A stretch of 64,000 nucleotides of DNA from Nocardia sp. BMG111209 (GCF_000381925.1 NZ_KB907307.1:2480001-2544000), one strand, 5' to 3'; shown: positions 1-9,981, counted from the first letter of the stretch. Translations and numbers: made by a program. Notes: generated from the letters alone by a model not told the origin.

Positions 1-1
1 C

Positions 2-1195
2 GTCCTGAACGATATCCCGATCTTCGATGCCGACAACCATATGTACGAGACCACGGATGCTCTGACGAAGTATCTGCCGGATCGGTACCGGGGCGCGATC
101 GACTACGTCGAACTACGCGGCAGGACCAAGATCATGCTCAAGGGGCGGGTCACGGAGTTCATTCCGAACCCGACTTTCGAGGTGGTCGCTCGTCCCGGCG
201 CGATGGAAGACTATCTGCGCCACGGCAATCCCGACGGGAAGAGTCGCCGTGAGATCTTCGGCGCGCCGATGCAGAGCATCCCGGCGTGGCGGGAGCCGAA
301 ATCGCGGCTCGAGTTGATGGACGAGCAGGGGTTGGATCGGACCCTGGTCTTCCCGACCCTGGCCAGCCTCGTGGAGGAGCGGCTGCGCGACGACCCGCGA
401 TTGGCCCATGCCGCGATCCACGCATTGAATCGGTGGATGCTGGAAACCTGGACCTTCGACTACCAGGACCGTATCTTCGCGACGCCGGTGATCACGCTGC
501 CGATCGTGGAGAAGGCCGTCGAGGAGTTGGAGTGGGTGGTGGCCAACGGCGCCAAGGCGGTGCTGATCCGACCTGCTCCGGTACCGGGCTTCGAGGGGTC
601 GAGGTCGTTCGGACTGCCCGAGTTCGACCCGTTCTGGGCGAAGGTGGTCGAACACGACATCGTCGTCGCCCTGCATGCCTCCGACAGCGGTTACGACCGA
701 TACATCAGCGACTGGCTGGGCAGCGATTACGAGTATCTGCCGTTCCAGCCGGAACCGTTCAGGCTCGTCTACGGCACCTCACGGCCGATCGAGGATGCGG
801 TTTCGGCCTTGATCTGCCACGGCGCGGTGTCGCGTTTCCCGCAACTGAAGATCGCCATCGTCGAAAACGGCAGTGACTGGGTCCTGCCGCTGCTGAATCG
901 GTTGGCCGGCATGTACAAGAAGATGAAGACCGAGCTGCCGGAGGATCCGGTCGCGGTGTTCAAGCGCAATTTCTTTCTGAACCCGTTCTGGGAGGACGAT
1001 CTGCCGGAGCTGGTGGATTTGATCGGGGCGGACAACTTGCTGTTCGGTTCTGATTATCCCCATGTGGAGGGGTTGGCCGAACCTCGCTCCTATGTGAAGA
1101 TGCTCGACGGCCTGGCCGCTGACGATGTCCGGAAGATCATGGGCGGCAACATGTCTCGTCTGCTGAAGACTCCCGAGACGCGCGTTCGACGCTGA
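2..1195 (+). CDS. Amidohydrolase-2 family metal-dependent hydrolase/decarboxylase, 5' end outside window
   Basis: The reading frame is open to the left edge of the window, so the true start lies upstream. The first visible residues (VLNDIPIFDADNHMYE) contain the D-x-H metal motif that normally sits at the very N-terminus of amidohydrolase-2 (ACMSD-like TIM-barrel) proteins, so only a few codons are missing. A second characteristic motif, LLFGSDYPHVEG, lies near the C-terminus and supplies the late Asp and His. This family includes hydrolases and non-oxidative decarboxylases acting on ring-cleavage or CoA-type intermediates; the substrate cannot be told. It lies 78 bp before a P450 gene in the same direction and is the first of three such proteins in the catabolic island. 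Confidence 0.85.
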   Translation, partial: VLNDIPIFDADNHMYETTDALTKYLPDRYRGAIDYVELRGRTKIMLKGRVTEFIPNPTFEVVARPGAMEDYLRHGNPDGKSRREIFGAPMQSIPAWREPKSRLELMDEQGLDRTLVFPTLASLVEERLRDDPRLAHAAIHALNRWMLETWTFDYQDRIFATPVITLPIVEKAVEELEWVVANGAKAVLIRPAPVPGFEGSRSFGLPEFDPFWAKVVEHDIVVALHASDSGYDRYISDWLGSDYEYLPFQPEPFRLVYGTSRPIEDAVSALICHGAVSRFPQLKIAIVENGSDWVLPLLNRLAGMYKKMKTELPEDPVAVFKRNFFLNPFWEDDLPELVDLIGADNLLFGSDYPHVEGLAEPRSYVKMLDGLAADDVRKIMGGNMSRLLKTPETRVRR

Positions 1196-1273
1196 AGCCG
1201 GCCGACGATCGCCGTCGCTCGACGGCTCCGGGCTCCGGTCCGATATACCCGAAACAGTAGGAAAGGTCATGTC

Positions 1274-2629
1274 GTGAGTTCCGAGGATGTCGATGATGAG
1301 CGTAAGTCGGTGCGGTGGTTTCGTTTCGAGCGTCATGCGCCGGAGTATCGCCGGAATTTCGTGTCGATCACCCGGGAGATGCACCGTGAGTGCCCGATCG
1401 CGTGGTCGCAGACCTATGGTGGGCATTGGGTCGCGGCGGGTAATCGGGAGGTGTTCGAGCTGGCCCGTTCCCCGCTGATGTCCAATGATCGGGACGTGCA
1501 CGGCGAACGGCGCGGCTACGGGGGAATCTCGATTCCCACGCCGCCGGTGCATCCCAAGGCGCCGTCGATCCGGGGTGGTTTCCTGGAGATGGATCCGCCG
1601 GAGCAGAAGGCGTATCGGCAGGCGCTCAATCCTTATCTGTCGCCGGCGGCGATCGCGCGGTGGGTTCCGTTCATCGACGAGGTGACCCGTGCGTGCCTGG
1701 ACGAGCGGATCGAGCAGGGCCGTCTGGACTTCGTGGACGATCTCGCCAATATCGTGCCGGCGGTGTTCACCCTGGCGTTGATGGGCATCCCGCTGCGGAA
1801 GTGGTCGCTGTACTGCGAACCGGCCCACGCTTTCATCTACACGCCGCCAGACTCGCCCGATATGAAGCGGGTCCGGCGGGCGGCGATGCAGATGGGCGCC
1901 GACCTGTTCACCACCATGCTCGAGATCCGCGAGACCCCGCGGCCGGGGCTGATCGACGCGCTCAACAACCTCCGTATCGACGGGCAGCCCGCACCGGACC
2001 TCGATCTGGTGGGTGCGTTGAACCTGCTCATCGGCGGCGGTTTCGACACCACCACCGCGCTCACCGCACACACCTTGGAATGGTTGTCCGAGCATCCACA
2101 GGAACGGGCGAACCTCAGCCGGGATCGGGATATTCTGCTGGATTCGGCGACCGAGGAGTTCCTGCGTTATTTCACTCCCGCGCCGGGGGACGGCCGGACG
2201 ATCTCGGCGGACTGCACGATCGCGGGAGTCGATTTCGAAGAGGGAGAACGACTCTGGTTGTCGTGGGCGATGGCCAACCGCGATCCGGCGTCGTTCACCG
2301 ACCCGGACACCGTCGATCTCGGCCGGCGCGGTAACCGTCATTTCAGCTTCGGCCTGGGACTACACCGGTGTATCGGGTCGAACGTGGCCCGGATCGTGTT
2401 CAAGCGCATGCTGGTGGCGGTACTGGATCGGCTACCGGATTTCCGATGCGATCCCGCGGGCGCGGTGCACTACGACACCATCGGCGTCATCAACGGCATG
2501 AAACATTTGCCCGCCGCATTCACCCCCGGCCCGCGACTGGGCGCCGGACTCGACGAGACCCTGGACAAACTCCAGGCACTGACCGACGAACAACGACTCG
2601 CCGAACCGATCACCCGACCGGCCGACTGA
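1274..2629 (+). CDS. Cytochrome P450 monooxygenase
   Basis: A 451-residue soluble bacterial class I P450. The heme-ligand loop FSFGLGLHRCIG is at about residues 357-368 with the proximal Cys near 366; the K-helix ExxR is in EEFLR near 293; the I-helix oxygen-activation segment is GGGFDTTT near 253. A GTG start is chosen because AGGAAAGG precedes it at 1259-1266 and the nearby ATG at 1269 runs into a stop after two codons. No ferredoxin or ferredoxin reductase gene is adjacent, so electrons must come from partners encoded elsewhere. Placed between an amidohydrolase and an efflux pump at the start of the catabolic island, it probably hydroxylates the growth substrate or an early intermediate; this is inference. 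Confidence 0.93.
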   Translation: MSSEDVDDERKSVRWFRFERHAPEYRRNFVSITREMHRECPIAWSQTYGGHWVAAGNREVFELARSPLMSNDRDVHGERRGYGGISIPTPPVHPKAPSIRGGFLEMDPPEQKAYRQALNPYLSPAAIARWVPFIDEVTRACLDERIEQGRLDFVDDLANIVPAVFTLALMGIPLRKWSLYCEPAHAFIYTPPDSPDMKRVRRAAMQMGADLFTTMLEIRETPRPGLIDALNNLRIDGQPAPDLDLVGALNLLIGGGFDTTTALTAHTLEWLSEHPQERANLSRDRDILLDSATEEFLRYFTPAPGDGRTISADCTIAGVDFEEGERLWLSWAMANRDPASFTDPDTVDLGRRGNRHFSFGLGLHRCIGSNVARIVFKRMLVAVLDRLPDFRCDPAGAVHYDTIGVINGMKHLPAAFTPGPRLGAGLDETLDKLQALTDEQRLAEPITRPAD

Positions 2630-3050
2630 GACCGGAGCTCGAGGTGGATCTACGAGTGGCGATCACCACCGGCACCGGCCCGGCGGCGCACCGCTCCTAC
2701 CACCCGGCGCGGTTGCCGTACGTGACCCTGAAATCGGGTATCGCGGCGTTCACGAAGGTGCGCTGCGAGCAAGAGTTCAACAGCCACAACGGAATTGCGG
2801 TGACGGAGATCGGGCACGGTCATGGTGAGCGGGCCCGGTTCCCGTGACGGCCGAAGATATTGCTGTAATCTCTCCCGTAAGTATTACAGTTGAGCTAACC
2901 TGACGGTGTCTTCCGCACGGTCCGCGGAGTCGGCGTTGTCTCACCTGCACCGGTTGGGACCGCGGACTTTCGATCCGCACGTGGCGACCGCCGGCGCTGC
3001 ACTGGTCGCCGGACGCGAAACTCTCTGGCTCGATTCAATTGGAGGGCCGT
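2630..3050 (+). other. Intergenic region with promoter of the MFS gene
   Basis: About 420 bp between the P450 and the MFS transporter. Short open frames exist but none has a ribosome site or a recognisable product. The right half contains the palindromic operator at 2863-2889 and presumably the promoter of the transporter. I see nothing else convincing. Confidence 0.5.
2863..2889. promoter_or_regulatory. Operator of the shared palindromic motif
   Basis: CTGTAAT at 2863 and ATTACAG at 2883 form a perfect 7-bp inverted repeat separated by 13 bp. Embedded in it, CCGTAAGTATTACAG (2875-2889) matches the 15-bp motif CNGTAWNNNWTACNG found upstream of many genes in this window. It lies about 160 bp upstream of the MFS start, so it probably controls this transporter and the downstream chain. 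Confidence 0.6.
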
Positions 3051-4670
3051 ATGGCCACAACCACTCCCGCGTCACCGTCGGAACGAACGGAATCGGTCGA
3101 CACCGGCAGGCTCGACAGCGTGTCGCGGACGCGTATTGCGATCGTGCTCGTGGCGATCGTGCTGCTCACGGAGACCACAGCACTGCAAACAGTGATGGTC
3201 GGTGCATCCCTGCAGAAGATGACGACGACGTTCTCGACGGTCGGTTCGGACATCAACTGGGCGCTCATCATCGCCGGCGTCGTCGGTGCGCCGGCGACGC
3301 CGTTGCTGGGCAAGCTCAGCGATATGTGGGGTAAGAAGCGGATCTACCTCGTCAGTAGCGGACTGTTCGTCCTCGGCAACGCGATCGATGCGCTCACCTC
3401 GAACTGGACATTCTTCCTCGTGGGCCGCGGCCTGCAGGCATTCTCCACGGCCACTCTGGTGCTGAGCTACGGACTCGTCCGGGACCTGCTCCCACGACGC
3501 CTGCTTCCTGCGGGACTAGGCATCATCGCCGGTGGCGTAGGGGTGTCGGGCCTGATCGGGCCGCTCATCGCCGGTGCGCTGGTCGATCATTTCCAGTGGC
3601 GGTCGTTGTTCTGGTTCCTGGTCATCTACACCGTTGTTGCCATGGCACTGTTCGCCACCGTCGTCCCCGAATCCAAGCTCCGGGTGAAGCAGCCGATTCA
3701 GCCCTTCGGCATCGTGGCGTTGTCGGCGGGAGTCTTCGGCATCCTGCTCTACCTGTCCAAGGGACAGGATTGGGGCTGGGGACGCGCTTCGACGCTGGCG
3801 TGGGTGATCGGCGGGCTGGTCCTGCTGGCACTGTTCTTCCTCATCGAGTCGCGATCGACCAAGCCGGTCATCGATACGAAACTGCTGCTCAACCCCAAGG
3901 TCGGCCTCACCATGGTGATGATGCTGTTCGCCACCGGAATGTTGATGGTCGTGGCCACCGCGCTGGGCTACATGAGCCAGACGCCGACTGCCGACCAGTT
4001 GCGAGGAATGGTTGCCCAGGGTGCGGTCGACAAGGCTCATCAGATGACCGGCCTGAACCTGCCGCTCTCGCTGGTGAAGGTGTCGCTCGATCCCACCTAT
4101 CATTACGGCAGCGGGTTCGGATTACTGTCGTTCGCAACACATCTGGGAATCTGGGCGGGTGTGGTCAGCCTGGTCTTCGGCCCGATCGGCGGGATTCTCG
4201 CGCACCGGATCGGTGCCCGCATCCCGGCGATCATCGCGTGCGTGGTCATGGTCGGCGTCGGAGTCGGCTTCGCCCTGGTCACGCCCCATTACAGCTGGCA
4301 GTTGTTCGGTGCGCTCAACGCGATCTTCGGGATCGGCTTCGGCCTGTTCTTCGCGTCCGCGTCCATCCTGATGGTCGATGCTCTCCCGGAGGACCAACAG
4401 GGAATAGGCTCGGGCATGCTGGGCGTGGCCATGGGCCTCGGCTCGGCGATCGGCGCCGCGGCGATGGCCGCATTCCAATCCGCCAATCCGGTACACGCCA
4501 CTATCAATGTCATGAATCAGTCTGTGTCCCAAGCTATTCCGCAGATATTCTCCGATCGAGCCTATGTGCTCACCTTCTGGGCGATGTCGGGGCTGGCTCT
4601 GGTGGCGCTCGTTGTCGCGCTCGTCATGCGACACGGGCGCACACCGACGACAGCCGGAATTGTGTCCTGA
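3051..4670 (+). CDS. MFS drug/solute exporter, DHA2-like (14-helix type)
   Basis: About 539 residues with many hydrophobic segments. MFS motif A is visible as GKLSDMWGKKR between helices 2 and 3, and length and layout fit the 14-helix EmrB/QacA-type proton antiporters. The ATG at 3051 is preferred over an in-frame TTG at 3039 because TTGGAGGG sits just upstream of it. A larger loop in the second half (around TADQLRGMVAQG) interrupts the helices and may be extracytoplasmic. An operator of the shared palindrome lies upstream, so it is probably induced together with the catabolic genes and may export a toxic intermediate or handle the substrate. The next gene begins 36 bp downstream in the same direction. 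Confidence 0.88.
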   Translation: MATTTPASPSERTESVDTGRLDSVSRTRIAIVLVAIVLLTETTALQTVMVGASLQKMTTTFSTVGSDINWALIIAGVVGAPATPLLGKLSDMWGKKRIYLVSSGLFVLGNAIDALTSNWTFFLVGRGLQAFSTATLVLSYGLVRDLLPRRLLPAGLGIIAGGVGVSGLIGPLIAGALVDHFQWRSLFWFLVIYTVVAMALFATVVPESKLRVKQPIQPFGIVALSAGVFGILLYLSKGQDWGWGRASTLAWVIGGLVLLALFFLIESRSTKPVIDTKLLLNPKVGLTMVMMLFATGMLMVVATALGYMSQTPTADQLRGMVAQGAVDKAHQMTGLNLPLSLVKVSLDPTYHYGSGFGLLSFATHLGIWAGVVSLVFGPIGGILAHRIGARIPAIIACVVMVGVGVGFALVTPHYSWQLFGALNAIFGIGFGLFFASASILMVDALPEDQQGIGSGMLGVAMGLGSAIGAAAMAAFQSANPVHATINVMNQSVSQAIPQIFSDRAYVLTFWAMSGLALVALVVALVMRHGRTPTTAGIVS

Positions 4671-4706
4671 CCCAGCACTGGTCTGTATCCACAACGGAGT
4701 AGGGAA

Positions 4707-5783
4707 ATGACGAGAAAACTTCGTGTCGTCCAGTGGGCGACCGGCAACGTCGGCCGTCACGCGGTCGCCGCAGTGCACGAACATCCCGGCCTCGAACTCG
4801 TCGGCGCGCTGGTCTACAGCGACGCCAAAGCGGGCCGCGATGTCGGCGAGATCTGCGGCATCGGCGACATCGGCGTGATCGCCACGACCGACCGCGAGGA
4901 GATCCTGGCGCTCGAGGCGGACTGCGTGCTCTACACCCCGCAAGGGGAATGGGATCCGCCGGCCGCGCTCGACGACGTCTGCGCGCTGCTGGCGTCCGGC
5001 AAGAACGTCGTCTCGACCGCCGTCACCGCCTGGATCTATCCGCGCAGCGCCGGTGAAGACGTGGTGCAGCGGCTGCGGACCGCGTGCACCCACGGCCGCA
5101 GTTCGTTCCACGCCACCGGGATCCAACCCGGCTGGGCCGCAGAAGTACTACCGCTGGCGATGTCGGGCCTGTTCCGACGGATCGACTCGCTGCTGGTGCA
5201 GGAACTGATGGACTACACGACCTACGACGTCCCGTTCATGCTGTTCGACATCATGGGCTTCGGTAAACCGCCGGAGCAACGGGTACCGATGGACGATCCC
5301 GCGGTCGGCGCCTTGCCGTTCGCGGCACCGCTGATGCTGGTGGCCGACGGCTTGAATGCAACCATCGACGACTTCATCTGGGAGCGGCAGGTCGCCACCA
5401 CCGACCGGCCGATCGAGATCAAAGCCGGACGGATCGAAGCGGGGACGGTCTCCGCACAGCGATTCTCCTACACCGCGGTGATCGGCGGCCGCCGCGCGCT
5501 GACAGTCGAGCACATCACCCGGCTGGGCGCCGATCAGGCACCGCACTGGCCGAACGGGCGTGGCTGGAAGGTGACGGTCGACGGACTGCCGTCGATGGTG
5601 CTGGAAGCGCGAATCGCGGTCCGCGGTGAGGACGACACCGACCAGGGTTGCCTGGGTACCGCGATGCACGCGGTGCACGCCATTGCACCGGTCTGCGCCG
5701 CGGCCCCCGGGATTCGCACCTTCCTCGATCTGCCCACCATCGTCGGTCGCGGGGTGCTGTCCTCGCCGGGCACACCCGGGTGA
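4707..5783 (+). CDS. Dihydrodipicolinate-reductase-like / 2,4-diaminopentanoate dehydrogenase-like NAD(P) oxidoreductase (copy 1)
   Basis: 358 residues. The N-terminal Rossmann fold is visible as [13 protein letters not shown], the pattern of the DapB-like amine dehydrogenase family common in mycolic-acid actinomycetes. Family members are annotated by analogy to diaminopentanoate dehydrogenase, but the true substrate in actinobacterial degradation clusters is not settled. The start has GGAGTAGGG upstream. A close paralogue lies at 53955-55031, with long identical stretches such as [19 protein letters not shown]. This ties the catabolic island to the NorQ/NorD-like operon about 49 kb away. The gene follows the MFS pump and precedes an SDR, probably in one transcript. 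Confidence 0.8.
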   Translation: MTRKLRVVQWATGNVGRHAVAAVHEHPGLELVGALVYSDAKAGRDVGEICGIGDIGVIATTDREEILALEADCVLYTPQGEWDPPAALDDVCALLASGKNVVSTAVTAWIYPRSAGEDVVQRLRTACTHGRSSFHATGIQPGWAAEVLPLAMSGLFRRIDSLLVQELMDYTTYDVPFMLFDIMGFGKPPEQRVPMDDPAVGALPFAAPLMLVADGLNATIDDFIWERQVATTDRPIEIKAGRIEAGTVSAQRFSYTAVIGGRRALTVEHITRLGADQAPHWPNGRGWKVTVDGLPSMVLEARIAVRGEDDTDQGCLGTAMHAVHAIAPVCAAAPGIRTFLDLPTIVGRGVLSSPGTPG

Positions 5784-5854
5784 CACCCGACAGTGCGGGC
5801 TACTGAAGCGCGCTCGGCCACAGCGCTGATTCCCGATCTCGAAAGGACGACAGA

Positions 5855-6583
5855 TTGTCACTGCTCACAGGCCGGGTCGCCGTGGTCACCGGCGGCGCTC
5901 AGGGTATCGGTTACGCCATCGCCGACACGTTCTCGAAGGCGGGCGCGCGGGTTGTCGTCGGGGATCTGGATCCAGCGGAGGCCGGTCGGCGCCTCGATCC
6001 ACGGTCGTGTCGGGCGGTCGCGTGCGACGTCACCTCCGCGGACGATGTCGCCACGCTCGTGCGGACGGCAGTCGACGAATTCGGCAGCCTCGACATCATG
6101 GTCAACAATGCCGGGATCACCCGCGACGCGTCCATGCGCACGATGCGGGAAGACGATTTCGACCGGGTCATCGCGGTTCATCTGAAAGGCACCTGGAACG
6201 GCACGCGCCTGGCCGCCGCCGCGATGCGAGAACAGCAGAGCGGCACCATCATCAACATGTCGTCGCTGTCCGGCAAGGTGGGGATGGCCGGACAGACGAA
6301 TTACTCTGCGGCGAAGGCCGGGATCATCGGTATGACGAAGGCCGCGGCGAAGGAGAGCGCCCGTTTCGGTGTACGGGTGAACGCCATCGCGCCGGGCCTG
6401 ATCCGATCACCTATGACAACCGCTATGCCACAACACGTGTGGGACCAGAAGCTGGCCGAGATCCCGCTCGGACGTGCCGGCGAACCGGAGGAGGTGGCGA
6501 ATGTGGCGTTGTTCCTGGCGTCCGATCTGTCCTCGTATCTCACCGGCACCGTTCTCGAGGTGACCGGAGGGCGGTTCATGTGA
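5855..6583 (+). CDS. Short-chain dehydrogenase/reductase, FabG-like
   Basis: 242 residues of classical SDR architecture: cofactor motif TGGAQGIG near the N-terminus, NNAG, the Ser of MSSLSG and catalytic YSAAK. The C-terminus [12 protein letters not shown] is typical of FabG-like 3-oxoacyl reductases and related alcohol dehydrogenases. The start is TTG, supported by GAAAGGA at 5841-5847; no better in-frame start exists before the cofactor motif. It lies between the DapB-like oxidoreductase and an acyl-CoA dehydrogenase, consistent with oxidation of a hydroxyacyl-CoA or hydroxylated ring intermediate. Substrate unknown. Confidence 0.88.
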   Translation: MSLLTGRVAVVTGGAQGIGYAIADTFSKAGARVVVGDLDPAEAGRRLDPRSCRAVACDVTSADDVATLVRTAVDEFGSLDIMVNNAGITRDASMRTMREDDFDRVIAVHLKGTWNGTRLAAAAMREQQSGTIINMSSLSGKVGMAGQTNYSAAKAGIIGMTKAAAKESARFGVRVNAIAPGLIRSPMTTAMPQHVWDQKLAEIPLGRAGEPEEVANVALFLASDLSSYLTGTVLEVTGGRFM

Positions 6584-6629
6584 ATGCGCCGAGCGTTCGG
6601 TCGTCATCGATTCCGCAAGGAGCAGCTTC

Positions 6630-7817
6630 GTGAAACTCGCTCGGACCCAGGGCCTCACCGATGTTCAGACCGAAATTCTCTCCACCGTACGCACTTTCGT
6701 GGACAAGGAGATCATCCCGCACGCTCAGGAACTCGAACGCGGCGATATCTATCCGCAGGCCATCGTCGACCGGATGGCCGAACTCGGCCTCTTCGGTCTC
6801 ACCATCCCCGAGGAGTACGGCGGACTGGGCGAGTCGTTGCTCACCTACGCCCTGTGCGTCGAGGAGCTGGCGCGGGGGTGGATGAGTGTATCCGGAGTCG
6901 TCAATACGCATTTCATCGTCGCCTATCTGCTGACCCGGCACGGCACACCCGAGCAGCGCCGCCGTTTCCTACCACGCATGGCCACCGGTGAGGTGCGCGG
7001 TGCATTCTCCATGTCCGAGCCCGACCTGGGCTCCGATGTCGCCGCGATCCGCACCACCGCGGTCCGCAACGGTGACGACTATGTGATCGATGGCCGAAAG
7101 ATGTGGCTCACCAACGGATCCACTGCCACGTTGGTCGCAGTATTGGTGCGCACGGACGAAGGCCGGGACAGGGCGCACGAGAACCTCACGACATTCCTCA
7201 TCGAGAAGCCGACCGGTACGGGCACCGTCGCACCGGGTCTCACCATCCCCGGCCGCCTGCACAAAATGGGCTACAAGGGCATCGACACCACCGAACTGCT
7301 CTTCGACGGCTACGTGGCGCGAGCTGACACCGTCCTCGGCGGCGGCGCCGGTCGCGGTTTTGCGCAGATGATGGACGGTGTCGAAGTCGGGCGCGTCAAC
7401 GTCGCCGCCCGTGCCTGCGGAATCGCACTGCGCGCCTTCGAACTGGGCGCCCGTTACGCCCAGCAACGCCGGACCTTCGGCAAGCCGATCTTCGAACATC
7501 AGGCGATCGGCTTCAGCCTGGCCGAGATGGCCACCAAGGTCGAGGCCGCACACCTCATGATGGTCAACGCGGCACGGCTGAAAGACTCCGGCCGGCGCAG
7601 TGACGTCGCGGCCGGAATGGCCAAGTACCTGGCCGGCGAGTACTGCAACGAGGTGACGCAGGCCAGCTTCCGGATCCACGGCGGCTACGGGTATTCGATC
7701 GAATACGAAATCGAACGACTCATGCGCGACGCTCCGTTCATGCTGATCGGCGAGGGCACCAGCGAGATCCAGAAGCGCATCATCGCCAAGGGTGTGCTCC
7801 GCGACTACCGAATCTGA
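6630..7817 (+). CDS. Acyl-CoA dehydrogenase (FadE-type)
   Basis: 395 residues, the full length of a FAD-dependent acyl-CoA dehydrogenase. The signature FSMSEPDLGSD is in the middle domain, RRTFGKPIFEHQAI is in the C-terminal helical domain, and GEGTSEIQ carries the catalytic glutamate (Glu375) at the medium-chain-type position. GTG start with AAGGAGC upstream. It should introduce the alpha-beta double bond in an acyl-CoA, feeding the hydratases further along. Because it carries its own catalytic base it is probably homotetrameric, unlike the pair at 17.7-19.9 kb. It follows an SDR and precedes a mycofactocin-type SDR, all on the plus strand. Confidence 0.92.
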   Translation: MKLARTQGLTDVQTEILSTVRTFVDKEIIPHAQELERGDIYPQAIVDRMAELGLFGLTIPEEYGGLGESLLTYALCVEELARGWMSVSGVVNTHFIVAYLLTRHGTPEQRRRFLPRMATGEVRGAFSMSEPDLGSDVAAIRTTAVRNGDDYVIDGRKMWLTNGSTATLVAVLVRTDEGRDRAHENLTTFLIEKPTGTGTVAPGLTIPGRLHKMGYKGIDTTELLFDGYVARADTVLGGGAGRGFAQMMDGVEVGRVNVAARACGIALRAFELGARYAQQRRTFGKPIFEHQAIGFSLAEMATKVEAAHLMMVNAARLKDSGRRSDVAAGMAKYLAGEYCNEVTQASFRIHGGYGYSIEYEIERLMRDAPFMLIGEGTSEIQKRIIAKGVLRDYRI

Positions 7818-7910
7818 CACGGTCCACGGCCGGTCTTTCTCCATTGCGCGCCCCGGACTCCCGAGATTCGCCACGAAAAACAGCACCGACGAAACCCCGA
7901 TAGAGGAGCC

Positions 7911-8783
7911 ATGAGCAATCGTCTCGACGGCAAGGTCGCATTCATCACCGGCGCGGCCCGAGGGCAGGGCCGCGCACACGCGGTCCACATGGCCCAGGAG
8001 GGCGCCGACATCATCGCCATCGATATCTGCGAGCAGATCGAATCCAACAAGTATCCGCTCGCCGATCTCGAGGACCTGCACACGACCGCCGCCCTCGTCG
8101 AGAAGGAGGGGCGCGCGTGCGTCGCGATCAAAGCCGATGTCCGCGAACGTGATCAGCTGCGCAACGCCCTGGAGTCCGGCGTCTCGCAGCTCGGCCACCT
8201 CGACATCGTCGTCGCCAACGCCGGCATCCTGCCGATGGCGATGGGCAATCCGAAGGCGTCGGATTTCGTGGACGCCACGGACGTCGACCTGCTCGGCGTG
8301 ATGAACACTGTGGCAGTCGCCATCGGGCACATCAGCGACGGCGGCTCGATCATCGTGACGGGCTCCACGGCGGCGCTGATGCCCGGCACCACCACCAACT
8401 CCGTGATGGGCCCCGGCGGCGCCGGATACGCCTGGGCGAAGAAGACTCTCCTCGGCTACGTCGAGGAGATGTGTCTGCACTTGGCGCCGCGGATGATCCG
8501 CGTCAACGCGATCCACCCGACCAACTGCAACACGCACCTGCTGCACAACGACGGCCTGTACTCGGTGTTCCGACCGGACATGCGCAAGACCAAGCCGACC
8601 CGCGCCGACGTCGAGCCCGCCTTCGTACACTTCCAGGCGATGCCGATCCCGTACGTCGAACCCGACGACATCGCCAACCTCGGTGTCTTCCTGGCCAGCG
8701 ACGAATCGCGCTACATCACCGGTCAGCAGATCCGCGTCGACGCCGGGGCGCTGCTGAAGTTCCCCAACGGCCCGGTCGGCTAG
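7911..8783 (+). CDS. Mycofactocin-type short-chain dehydrogenase
   Basis: 290 residues. The opening (GKVAFITGAARGQGRAHAV), the long insertion after the first Rossmann strand, VANAGI in place of NNAG, and YAWAK as the catalytic Tyr-x-x-x-Lys match the SDR subgroup (TIGR03971) associated with mycofactocin, whose nicotinamide is non-exchangeably bound and re-oxidised by that redox peptide. ATG start with GAGGAG directly upstream. Assignment to that subgroup is by recalled pattern, and no mycofactocin biosynthesis genes are in this window. A second member of the subgroup is at 59514-60334. Likely function: oxidation of a secondary alcohol on the substrate skeleton. Confidence 0.85.
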   Translation: MSNRLDGKVAFITGAARGQGRAHAVHMAQEGADIIAIDICEQIESNKYPLADLEDLHTTAALVEKEGRACVAIKADVRERDQLRNALESGVSQLGHLDIVVANAGILPMAMGNPKASDFVDATDVDLLGVMNTVAVAIGHISDGGSIIVTGSTAALMPGTTTNSVMGPGGAGYAWAKKTLLGYVEEMCLHLAPRMIRVNAIHPTNCNTHLLHNDGLYSVFRPDMRKTKPTRADVEPAFVHFQAMPIPYVEPDDIANLGVFLASDESRYITGQQIRVDAGALLKFPNGPVG

Positions 8784-8896
8784 ACCGGCCGCAATGTCAC
8801 GGTCCGCCGACCCTGCTCACGGGTGTGCCCGGGCCTCGAGCAGGGCCGCGGTCGTGGTGCGGGTCGCCGGGCCGGGCGCGACGAGCTGTACCGCTT

Positions 8897-9910
8897 TCAC
8901 GCCGGCGCGTCGGCCTCGTCCCGGGCCGGGATGTCGTAGAACTGGAGCGCCCACTGCCGCAGGTCCAGGTATGGTTTGCGATCGATCGGCGACAACGGCG
9001 GGTGCTCGACGTACTCCTGGTACCGCCAGATGCTCAGGTCGTCCCAGACGGTGATCAGGAATTCGCGTTCGACCCGCTCGATCACCGCCGGCGGCGGGAC
9101 ATCCGACTCGTCGCCGGGCAGCCTCGGCCACCAGATCGAATAGAACAAATTGCAGACGCCGTCGTCGACCGGTGTCGCCGAGAAGATTAGCCGATGTTTC
9201 GAGGCGCCGTCGAACGCGCTGATCGATCCGCCGAGCCCGAACATGTGGCCGCGGATCCGCAGCGCCATGGCGTCGGGATCGTCGCTGCGGACGTCGGGCC
9301 AGCCGGTGTAGAACGTCCAGGACTCGCCTTCGGCGCGGTAGTCGAGCAATTGCGGGGTCACCGTCGCACGATGGACATAGCGGAAATGCGCGCTGTCGGG
9401 CCCGTTCTCCAGCACCACCTGGGGATGCACCGGCTCCTGCTCCGCCAGCCGGGAGAACTCCGGATAGGGCCGGTAATAGCCGGTCGGCGAGACACCCACC
9501 TCGGGGAACAGTTCGAAGATATCGGGCATCTGCCAGCGCGGCGGCTCACCGTGCGGCTGATGCCACAGGAAGACACAGCCGTGCTGTTCGATGACCGGGT
9601 ACACCCGCAGCCGCAGCCCGCGGTTGACCCGGTCCTCGCCGGGAATCTTGCGGTTGGTCCCGTCCGGGCCCCAGCGCCACCCATGGAACGGGCACTCCAC
9701 ACAGTCGCCGACGACCTTGCCACCGTGCCCGATATGGGCGCCGAGGTGCCGGCAGTGCCCGGTCAGCACGTGCATCTCACCGGATTCGTCGCGGTAGGCG
9801 ACCAGATCCTCGCCGAAGTACCGCAGCGGCCGCACCTCGCCCACCGGGAATTCCGGTGACCATCCGATCTGGAACCAGCCGGTGACCTTCCAGGTGAAGG
9901 GTACCTTCAC
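8897..9910 (-). CDS. Rieske [2Fe-2S] non-heme iron oxygenase, terminal component
   Basis: About 337 residues from a GTG start preceded by GGAAGGTG. The Rieske cluster ligands are Cys53-x-His55 (CRH) and Cys73-x2-His76 (CPFH). The C-terminal catalytic domain carries ENGPDSAHFRYVH, which supplies the Asp bridge and mononuclear-iron histidines. Overall it resembles KshA-like 3-ketosteroid 9-alpha-hydroxylase and related monooxygenases, but not closely enough to name it. A dedicated reductase is not adjacent. The gene faces left and shares a promoter region with the divergent luciferase-like gene; the shared palindrome sits between them. A hydroxylating role on a cyclic substrate is likely. Confidence 0.88.
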   Translation of the reverse strand: MKVPFTWKVTGWFQIGWSPEFPVGEVRPLRYFGEDLVAYRDESGEMHVLTGHCRHLGAHIGHGGKVVGDCVECPFHGWRWGPDGTNRKIPGEDRVNRGLRLRVYPVIEQHGCVFLWHQPHGEPPRWQMPDIFELFPEVGVSPTGYYRPYPEFSRLAEQEPVHPQVVLENGPDSAHFRYVHRATVTPQLLDYRAEGESWTFYTGWPDVRSDDPDAMALRIRGHMFGLGGSISAFDGASKHRLIFSATPVDDGVCNLFYSIWWPRLPGDESDVPPPAVIERVEREFLITVWDDLSIWRYQEYVEHPPLSPIDRKPYLDLRQWALQFYDIPARDEADAPA

Positions 9911-9981
9911 GAGCCACACCTTCCGCTCAGCTTTGCCAACAGCAGGTCCGCACTCCGCGGTGAATAATACAGTCTTGCATA

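Noticed and set aside
2651..2847. Short plus-strand frame after the P450 (possible ferredoxin partner)
   Set aside because: No cysteine motif of a ferredoxin, no start signal, and no recognisable fold.
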